Shown here piece after piece: positions 1-4,833 of a stretch of 6,004 bases of DNA. This DNA comes from Methanoregula sp. GTDB taxonomy: Archaea > Halobacteriota > Methanomicrobia > Methanomicrobiales > Methanospirillaceae. Positions within the stretch are counted from its first letter, which is position 1. Each line of letters begins with the position of its first letter. The stretch lies in assembly GCF_002835825.1 (NCBI RefSeq), contig NZ_PIZH01000114.1:1-6004 (forward strand), written 5' to 3'. The translations under genes were made by a program, and so were the position numbers. A model generated the notes under the pieces. That model was not told where the DNA came from. It saw only the letters and a list, made by a program, of their open reading frames with translations, and did not search any database.

Positions 1-331
1 GGCCTGCGTCCTGTTGCAGGAGTACGACCTTCTCGTGCTGGATGAACCCTTCAGTTCCCTGGACTGTAAAGAGAAGGAGCGCGCCTGTGCCGCGATCTCC
101 GGCCGCACCCATGGGATCACGATCATCTTCACGCACGAACAGGCACAATTCCCGCGGGTGGACATGCTCTGGGAGATCGCTGACGGTTCGCTCCACTGCA
201 GGGGAAGCCTTCCTGGTGCCCTCCACCGCTGGGAGCATGCCCCGGAGATCATCAGGACACTTATCAGGAATGGAAAGGAACCGGCAAACATTACAAGACA
301 GGATATCCGGGAGGCAGCATGCAGGACATAA
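1..331 (+). CDS. ECF-type ABC transporter ATP-binding protein, C-terminal part
   Basis: This is the C-terminal half of an ABC ATPase, open through the left window edge (reading frame begins at base 2), so its start, Walker A and signature motif are not visible. Visible motifs are Walker B, LLVLDEP, with the Asp-Glu pair at 41-46; the D-loop SSLD at 53-64; and the switch histidine in FTHE at 134-136. About 65 residues follow the H-loop. In the family the ATPase powers vitamin or metal-ion uptake from the cytoplasmic face of the membrane. The stop (TAA, 329-331) overlaps the next gene, an ECF transmembrane subunit, by 13 nt, which argues for an EcfA/CbiO/BioM-type subunit of the same transporter. 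ABC-ATPase assignment is firm. The ECF class rests on the neighbour, and the substrate is unknown. Confidence 0.85.
   Translation, partial: ACVLLQEYDLLVLDEPFSSLDCKEKERACAAISGRTHGITIIFTHEQAQFPRVDMLWEIADGSLHCRGSLPGALHRWEHAPEIIRTLIRNGKEPANITRQDIREAACRT
309..314 (+). promoter_or_regulatory. Shine-Dalgarno site of the ECF T-subunit gene
   Basis: GGGAGG lies 4 nt upstream of the ATG at 319, inside the end of the ATPase gene. It supports this start for the transmembrane subunit and suggests that the two overlapping genes are translated from one message. Confidence 0.6.
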
Positions 332-972
332 GGCTCCGCATTGCCGTGGCGCTGGTCCTCACCCTTTCAGCATTCTTCAGCCTGACAGGAGCTGCTCTGG
401 CATTTCTCTGGTGGATCGCATGGTCCGGTAAGGTTTCTGAAATTATTCGGATGCGCATGATCCTGCCTGTCGCGGGCATGCTCGCCTTCTTCAGCGCCAT
501 TCTCTCCCTGACCGGGGGAGACGGCATATCATATTTCCTGCGGATGATGGTCATCGTTCTTATCGGTTCATGGGTCTATGCCGAACAGAAAAACGGCGAG
601 TTCCTCCATTTCGGGGTATGGCTGCTCGGAAACCGGATCGGGTTCGAACTGGGAATGCTTGCCGACATGGCCATGCAGACCCTGCACCTCATGGTCCGGG
701 ACTTCGAAACAATCCGTGTTGCCCAAGCGCTGAAAGGAGCCGGTCCGGCCTGGAAAACACTTGTACCGGCCGGGCTCATTCTTGTTACGGGAGCACTTTT
801 TCGGGCGGAGCATACCGCAGAGATCCTGGCAGTGCGGGGATACCGCAATGGTGGTTCACTCTGCCCGAAATTTTGCACAACCAGAGGTGATATCTACCGT
901 TGTATGGCTGTGCTATGCATACTCCTCATAACGATAATTCCCGTTAGTGAATTTTTTATACTTTACCGATGA
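319..972 (+). CDS. ECF transporter transmembrane (T) subunit, CbiQ/BioN/EcfT family
   Basis: A 217-residue integral membrane protein, likely the T component that couples paired ATPases to a substrate-binding S subunit. Hydrophobic segments lie at about residues 7-34, 46-65, 71-87, 148-162 and 195-215. The long cytoplasmic stretch between the third and fourth carries the two short helical motifs by which T subunits grip the ATPases. The second is recognisable as AVRGY (171-175), and the first appears as AQALKG (135-140), where the family usually has Ala-Arg-Gly. The length is on the short side, closer to BioN than to typical CbiQ. It overlaps the upstream ATPase gene. No S component is in the window, so the transported vitamin or metal cannot be read from this gene. 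The pyruvate carboxylase genes next door make biotin a reasonable guess. Confidence 0.75.
   Translation: MQDIRLRIAVALVLTLSAFFSLTGAALAFLWWIAWSGKVSEIIRMRMILPVAGMLAFFSAILSLTGGDGISYFLRMMVIVLIGSWVYAEQKNGEFLHFGVWLLGNRIGFELGMLADMAMQTLHLMVRDFETIRVAQALKGAGPAWKTLVPAGLILVTGALFRAEHTAEILAVRGYRNGGSLCPKFCTTRGDIYRCMAVLCILLITIIPVSEFFILYR
952..966 (+). promoter_or_regulatory. Possible TATA element for pycBA
   Basis: The A/T-rich block TTTTTTATACTTTAC resembles an archaeal TATA box. With the usual spacing of about 25 nt, transcription would start near 983, leaving a leader of about 40 nt before the pycB ATG at 1022. It overlaps the end of the previous gene and its oligo-T tract, so the same bases could serve either role. 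Assigned by eye only. Confidence 0.35.
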
Positions 973-978
973 ATTTTT
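952..978 (+). terminator. Oligo-T tracts ending the transporter operon
   Basis: A T6 run (952-957) just inside the end of the T-subunit gene and a T5 run (974-978) directly after its stop form a pair of oligo-T tracts on the coding strand. Archaeal RNA polymerase terminates at such tracts without needing a hairpin, and none is evident here. This could separate the transporter genes from pycBA, but read-through is equally possible across so short a gap. Confidence 0.35.
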
Positions 979-1009
979 GAGAGGCTGAATATCATCCTGA
1001 TGCCCGACT

Positions 1010-1013
1010 GAGG
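1010..1013 (+). promoter_or_regulatory. Shine-Dalgarno site of pycB
   Basis: GAGG, in the context TGAGGAC, sits 8 nt before the ATG at 1022 and supports that start. The predicted protein then begins about ten residues before the conserved DTTLRD motif, normal for this family. Confidence 0.5.
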
Positions 1014-1021
1014 ACTCATCC

Positions 1022-2764
1022 ATGCACACTGCCGCTCCCAAAAAAGTCCTGATCACCGATACGACTCTCCGTGATGCGCATCAGTCGCTCATTGCAACTC
1101 GGCTCAGGACCGAAGATATGCTCCCGCTTGCCCGGGAGATCGATCACTGCGGTTTTTTTTCCGTTGAAGCATGGGGCGGTGCCACCTTCGATACCTGCAT
1201 CCGGTATCTTAACGACGACCCCTGGGACCGGCTGAAGGCGTTGAAAGCCGAACTCCGGCATACCCCGATACAGATGCTCTTAAGAGGGCAAAACCTGGTC
1301 GGGTACCGCCACTATCCTGACGATGTCGTGGACAGGTTTGTTGATGCTGCCCATAAAAACGGTGTCGACATCTTCCGCATATTCGATGCGCTCAACGATA
1401 TCCGGAATATGACACGGTCCATGAAACGGGTCAAGGATAACGGGGCCCACCTGCAGAGCACAATATCCTATACGACAAGTCCGGTTCACAGTACCCGGTC
1501 CTTTATCGAGATGGCCAAAGAGCTCTACGCACAGGACTGCGATTCGATCTGTATCAAGGACATGGCAGGTCTCATCATGCCGGATCAGGCACGCGAGCTC
1601 ATCACCGGCATCAAGAAAGCAGTGGATGTCAAAGTCTGCCTTCACAGCCACTGTACCAGTGGCATTGCCCCGATGAGTTACCAGGCCGCAATTTCGGCAG
1701 GAGTAGACATTCTCGATACCGCAATGTCGCCCATCGCCATGGGCACTTCACAACCCCCCACAGAAAGTGTTGTCGCATCGCTGACAGGCACACCGCGGGA
1801 CACCGGTATTGACCTGATCAAACTCAGGACCGTCAGGAACGAGGTTCTCCGGATCCGGGACAAATACCAGGGGCTCCTCAACCCGATCTCCGAGCGCGTG
1901 GACAGCGATGTCCTCATCTACCAGTTGCCGGGAGGAATGATCTCAAACATCGTCTCCCAGCTCCAGGAGCAGGACGCACTCAACCGCTGGGATGATGTAC
2001 TGGCAGAGGTCCCCCGCGTACGCGAAGACCTTGGCTACCCGCCCCTTGTTACCCCGACAAGCCAGATCGTCGGGACCCAGGCCGTTCTCAATGTCCTGGT
2101 CAACGGTGAGCGATACCGGAATGTGACAAAGGAAGTCAAGGACTATATCCGGGGCCTGTATGGGAAACCCCCGGGACCTATTCGCAATGAGATCCGGACA
2201 CTGATTATTGGTGATGAGAAGGTTATCACGGAAAGGCCGGGCGATCTGCTTGAGCCGGCCTATGATACCATGAAAGCGGAGGCTTTCGGGGCAGGTCTTA
2301 TTAAAAAGGAAGAGGATGTCCTGACCTATATCCTGTATCCTGCCATCGCCCCTTCGTTCCTCAAAGGCGAGAGAACTGTTGAGGAGATCCCAAAGAAACA
2401 GACCGCATCCTCCTCAACGAAGGGAGATATGCCAAGCCTGATGGAGGTCGAGGTAGATGGCGAGGTCTTCACGGTGCGGATCGTATCCGTTGGCGGAAAC
2501 AAAGTTGAGGTTGCCAGTGCCGCATCCCAGAAGATCCCGAGGGGAGAGTTTCCCGGTGGCATCAAGAGCAACATGCAGGGGATGGTCCTCAAGGTGCTCG
2601 CAAGCAGGGGAGCGCTCGTGAAGAAAGGGGATACCCTGCTGATCCTTGAAGCAATGAAGATGGAGAATCCGATCCACAGCCCCGCTGACGGCAAGGTCAC
2701 CGAGATATTCGTCGATACCGGTGACATTGTCCAGAACGGCGATGTCCTGCTGGTGGTCCAATGA
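1022..2764 (+). CDS. pycB: Pyruvate carboxylase subunit B (carboxyltransferase + biotin carrier)
   Basis: A 580-residue protein that transfers CO2 from carboxybiotin to pyruvate, giving oxaloacetate; cytoplasmic, acting with PycA. The N-terminal carboxyltransferase barrel (about 8-270) has DTTLRDAHQS at 13-22 (Asp13 a likely metal ligand), the substrate-site stretch LLRGQN, Lys179 in IKDMAG (the lysine that is carbamylated in the family), and His208 and His210 in HSHCTSG as metal ligands. A conserved PYC/OadA domain follows to about residue 470, then a Ser/Thr/Lys linker, then a biotinyl domain (about 510-580) with the biotin-accepting Lys546 in EAMKMEN. The domain order is also that of oxaloacetate decarboxylase alpha. 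The adjoining biotin carboxylase gene and absence of visible sodium-pump subunits favour pyruvate carboxylase. It overlaps pycA by 4 nt. A T8 run occurs at 1153-1160. Confidence 0.93.
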   Translation: MHTAAPKKVLITDTTLRDAHQSLIATRLRTEDMLPLAREIDHCGFFSVEAWGGATFDTCIRYLNDDPWDRLKALKAELRHTPIQMLLRGQNLVGYRHYPDDVVDRFVDAAHKNGVDIFRIFDALNDIRNMTRSMKRVKDNGAHLQSTISYTTSPVHSTRSFIEMAKELYAQDCDSICIKDMAGLIMPDQARELITGIKKAVDVKVCLHSHCTSGIAPMSYQAAISAGVDILDTAMSPIAMGTSQPPTESVVASLTGTPRDTGIDLIKLRTVRNEVLRIRDKYQGLLNPISERVDSDVLIYQLPGGMISNIVSQLQEQDALNRWDDVLAEVPRVREDLGYPPLVTPTSQIVGTQAVLNVLVNGERYRNVTKEVKDYIRGLYGKPPGPIRNEIRTLIIGDEKVITERPGDLLEPAYDTMKAEAFGAGLIKKEEDVLTYILYPAIAPSFLKGERTVEEIPKKQTASSSTKGDMPSLMEVEVDGEVFTVRIVSVGGNKVEVASAASQKIPRGEFPGGIKSNMQGMVLKVLASRGALVKKGDTLLILEAMKMENPIHSPADGKVTEIFVDTGDIVQNGDVLLVVQ

Positions 2765-4236
2765 AATTTTTCGAGAAACTCCTGATTGCCAACCGCGGTG
2801 AGATCGCCATCCGCGTCATGAGGGCATGCCGCGAGCTCGATATTGACACGGTGGCAATCTACTCGGACGCCGACATAAATGCTCTCCACGTGAAGTACGC
2901 GGACGAAGCATTCCATGTGGGGGAAGCCCATCCCTCCAAAAGTTACCTCAACATGGAGCGTATCATCGATATTGCCAAGAAATGCGGAGCCGAGGCAATC
3001 CACCCGGGCTACGGCTTTCTTGCAGAGAACTATCGGTTTGCCAAGCTCTGCCAGGATGAGGGGGTCACCTTTGTCGGTCCCCGGTGGAAGAGCATCAAAG
3101 CGATGGGCTCCAAGATCGGCAGCAAACAGATGATGAAGGATGCCGGTGTTCCTGTTCTTCCCGGTACGGATGGGGGTATCACCGATATTGAGGTGGCAAA
3201 GAAGATTGCCGCTGATATCGGATATCCCGTCATCGTCAAGGCCAGCGCCGGAGGGGGCGGTATCGGCATGCAGATCGTCAATGACGAAAAGTCACTGGAA
3301 GAGGCGATCTCCGGCAGCCAGCGGATCGCGAAGTCGGCTTTTGGGGATGCAACGGTCTTTATCGAGAAGTACCTTGTCAAGCCCCGCCATATCGAGTTCC
3401 AGGTGCTCGTGGATGAGCATAAAAACGCTGTCCATCTCTATGACCGGGAATGTTCCATACAGCGCCGGCACCAGAAACTGATTGAAGAGGCCCCCTCTCC
3501 CATTATGACGGACGAACTCAGGGAGCGGATGTCCGCATCAGCGCTCAGGGTAGCCGAAGCCTCCGATTATACGAACGCCGGTTCGGTCGAGTTCCTCTAC
3601 AGCCAGGGCAATTACTATTTCATGGAGATGAATACCCGCCTTCAGGTTGAGCATACCATAACGGAATTCGTCACCGGCATCGACCTTGTTAAGCAGCAGA
3701 TCGGCATAGCCGCAGGCGAATCGCTTCCCTTTGAACAAAAAGACCTCTCCATCCGCGGACATGCAATCGAGTGCCGTATCAATGCAGAAGACCCGCTCAA
3801 CAATTTTGCAGCAGATCCAGGAAAGATCCTGCGGTACCGCTCCCCTGGCGGGCCGGGCATCCGGGTAGATTCTGGCATCCACATGGGATACACCATCCCG
3901 CCAAACTACGATTCGATGATCGCAAAACTCTGTGCATGGGACAGTACCCGTCGCGATGCAATCCAGCGGATGCGCCGGGCGATTTCCGAGTATATCGTTC
4001 TTGGTATCAAAACAACCCTCCCGCTTCATTACGCGATCATGAACAACCAGCAGTTCATCGAAGGAAACACGCACACGCACTTCCTGCAGGAGGAGCACAT
4101 CTTAAAAACGCTTGAACGATACAAGAGGGACGAAGAGACCCGCATGCAGACACTGGCGGGATCCTTTGACCAGGGTAAAAAAGTTGCCGCAATCACTGCA
4201 GCGGTCAACACGTACATCCAGCAGAAAAAACCGTGA
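2761..4236 (+). CDS. pycA: Pyruvate carboxylase subunit A (biotin carboxylase)
   Basis: A 491-residue ATP-grasp enzyme that carboxylates the biotin on PycB using ATP and bicarbonate. The N-terminal domain has ANRGEIAIR (10-18) and HPGYGFLAEN (81-90). Counting against E. coli AccC with a +1 offset, the key residues are present: Lys118, Lys160, His210, His237, Glu277, Glu289, Asn291, Arg293, Gln295, Glu297 and Arg339. The glycine-rich lid reads GGGGIGM (164-170), with Ile168 where AccC has Arg. The catalytic strand reads RLQVEHTITE, with Thr299 where Pro is usual. The start codon lies in the ATGA overlap with the pycB stop, so translation is probably coupled; a weak GGTGG (2752-2756) precedes it. 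It has no biotin carrier domain of its own. AccC of an acetyl-CoA carboxylase would look similar, but the partner gene settles it. Confidence 0.94.
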   Translation: MKFFEKLLIANRGEIAIRVMRACRELDIDTVAIYSDADINALHVKYADEAFHVGEAHPSKSYLNMERIIDIAKKCGAEAIHPGYGFLAENYRFAKLCQDEGVTFVGPRWKSIKAMGSKIGSKQMMKDAGVPVLPGTDGGITDIEVAKKIAADIGYPVIVKASAGGGGIGMQIVNDEKSLEEAISGSQRIAKSAFGDATVFIEKYLVKPRHIEFQVLVDEHKNAVHLYDRECSIQRRHQKLIEEAPSPIMTDELRERMSASALRVAEASDYTNAGSVEFLYSQGNYYFMEMNTRLQVEHTITEFVTGIDLVKQQIGIAAGESLPFEQKDLSIRGHAIECRINAEDPLNNFAADPGKILRYRSPGGPGIRVDSGIHMGYTIPPNYDSMIAKLCAWDSTRRDAIQRMRRAISEYIVLGIKTTLPLHYAIMNNQQFIEGNTHTHFLQEEHILKTLERYKRDEETRMQTLAGSFDQGKKVAAITAAVNTYIQQKKP

Positions 4237-4264
4237 CGAAAAAATCCGTCGCGTTATGAGAACC

Positions 4265-4297
4265 TTTAACTATTTTTACGGCGTTTTTATTATGCAC
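4265..4297 (+). promoter_or_regulatory. tRNA-Met promoter (box A and box B)
   Basis: An A/T-rich box A (TTTAACTATTTTTA, 4265-4278) lies about 25 nt ahead of ATGC (4292-4295), which matches the box B start-site consensus described for methanogen stable-RNA genes. This predicts initiation near 4294 and a leader of about 10 nt before the mature tRNA at 4304. GAGAACC just upstream could serve as the purine-rich BRE. The T5 runs at 4273-4277 and 4284-4288 could also terminate pycA transcripts. Confidence 0.5.
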
Positions 4298-4303
4298 TTT
4301 TGT

Positions 4304-4415
4304 GCTGCGGTGGCCTAGCTGGTTAGGGCGCCAGACTCATAGGGTTTGTTGAACTCCTTCATTGTTCACGCTTTGAGAGATCTGGAGATCGGGGGATCGT
4401 AACCCTCTCGCAGCA
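4304..4415 (+). tRNA. Elongator tRNA-Met (CAT), with intron
   Basis: Folding by eye gives a complete cloverleaf once a 38-nt intron is removed (74-nt mature form). The acceptor stem pairs GCTGCGG (4304-4310) with TCGCAGC (4408-4414), including one G-T pair, and A4415 is the discriminator. The D-stem is GCCT/GGGC with loop AGCTGGTTA. The anticodon stem is CCAGA (4331-4335) with TCTGG (4381-4385). The joined loop is CTCATAA with anticodon CAT at 4338-4340. The variable loop is AGATC and the T-stem is GGGGG/CCCTC. CCA is not encoded. The body and the intron position at 37/38 fit elongator Met rather than the initiator; a CAT-bearing tRNA-Ile2 is the alternative. The T-loop ATCGTAA is unusual: A54 and T58 instead of T54 and A58. 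Confidence 0.9.
4342..4379 (+). other. Archaeal tRNA intron with bulge-helix-bulge splice sites
   Basis: The intron interrupts the anticodon loop after base 37. CTCA (4336-4339) in the exon pairs with TGAG (4374-4377) near the intron's 3' end to form the 4-bp central helix. Three-base bulges flank it: TAG (4340-4342), cut after TA, and AGA (4378-4380), cut after AG. This is the geometry recognised by archaeal tRNA-splicing endonuclease. Inside the intron, TGAAC (4350-4354) and GTTCA (4364-4368) make a short stem around a 9-nt loop. The helix next to the first bulge is weak (G-T pairs). Confidence 0.85.
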
Positions 4416-4632
4416 TTATTCTTTTATTCCGGAAAACCGGGAATACTCCCTGATCCGGCACCTGGTTGATTTTCCACACAGCACCTTCCCCCCCATCGCG
4501 AAGGTCTGATTTCTGCAATTCAAAAGCGCCTAAAGCGGCATAATTCCTGGGGGGAAATGGGAAATAATTGACGATCGGAACCAAAAATCTCCCCCAATAA
4601 TACAAGGACACACACAAATCCGAATTCGACCC

Positions 4633-4706
4633 AAAAAATACGGATCGGGCAGCAATCGGAGGTTCTCAGGGTCCCATATGCCCCCACCCTCAGGATTCTG
4701 CCGTAT
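4633..4706 (-). terminator. Long imperfect hairpin plus T-run, downstream of mmp10
   Basis: Read on the minus strand, a multi-part hairpin ends in CCGTAT and runs straight into a T tract (A6 on the plus strand, 4633-4638). Plus-strand pairings from outside in are ATACGG (4638-4643) with CCGTAT (4701-4706), CAG (4650-4652) with CTG (4698-4700), AATC (4654-4657) with GATT (4694-4697), and CTCAGGGT (4665-4672) with ACCCTCAG (4686-4693, one mismatch), around a 13-nt loop. The left arm carries unpaired stretches. It lies about 130 nt beyond the mmp10 stop. A terminator or a 3'-end stabiliser of the mmp10 transcript is the simplest reading; a small structured RNA is possible. Confidence 0.4.
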
Positions 4707-4808
4707 CTATACCAATGATCATTCTCTTTTTTCCTCTAACCAACCCGTCGGCATACAACGAGTCTCCGGATAGACACGAGGCATTCTCCTGCAAGTGGCG
4801 GGTAAATG

Positions 4809-4813
4809 AAAAA
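4809..4813 (-). terminator. Oligo-T terminator candidate just after mmp10
   Basis: Five A residues on the plus strand give a T5 run about 20 nt past the mmp10 stop on the minus strand, with no hairpin. This is the minimal kind of signal at which archaeal RNA polymerase can stop. Confidence 0.3.
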
Positions 4814-4833
4814 GGATCGTTGGTTATGTGGAA

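Larger units (their letters stand above)
4416..4833. other. Intergenic region between convergent tRNA-Met and mmp10
   Basis: About 420 nt with no convincing gene. The sequence is rich in short homopolymers, including C7 (4488-4494), G6 (4549-4554) and C5 (4591-4595). Immediately after the tRNA there is a T-rich stretch (4417-4428), suitable for ending its transcript, merging into a small hairpin (4426-4444, seven pairs with one bulged G, AAAA loop). A larger imperfect hairpin occupies 4638-4706. A short frame on the minus strand (4366-4617) runs into the tRNA and has no recognisable content. No repeated tRNA 3' end, integrase or att-like duplication is visible. Confidence 0.6.

Noticed and set aside
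1022..2764. Reading the gene as the alpha subunit of a sodium-pumping oxaloacetate decarboxylase
   Set aside because: The domains are the same, but no beta or gamma membrane subunit is present and a biotin carboxylase gene overlaps it, as expected for pyruvate carboxylase.
2326..3003. Minus-strand open frame of 225 codons across the pycB/pycA junction
   Set aside because: It lies entirely opposite two well-supported genes and shows no family features. Long antisense frames are expected in GC-rich coding DNA.
3538..4098. Minus-strand open frame of 186 codons opposite pycA
   Set aside because: It is fully antisense to a conserved biotin carboxylase with complete motifs, and nothing in its translation looks like a protein family.
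4486..4556. Pairing of the C7 tract with the G6 tract (TTCCCCCC with GGGGGGAA)
   Set aside because: Low-complexity runs pair easily. The C5 tract at 4591-4595 could compete, and no regulatory partner gene lies downstream on the plus strand to suggest a switch.
4366..4617. Short minus-strand reading frame (83 codons) in the intergenic region
   Set aside because: It ends inside the tRNA gene, has no recognisable motif, and its residues mostly reflect the C/A-rich intergenic composition. I see no good ribosome binding site.
4386..4660. Possible att-like duplication of the tRNA 3' end near 4643-4656
   Set aside because: Only short matches (GATCGGG, CAGCA) are shared. There is no integrase and no full-length repeat of the T-arm or acceptor stem.
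4737..4826. Perfect 8-bp inverted repeat TAACCAAC / GTTGGTTA, 74 nt apart
   Set aside because: In a region of about 420 nt roughly one such 8-bp pair is expected by chance, and the bases inside do not extend the stem.
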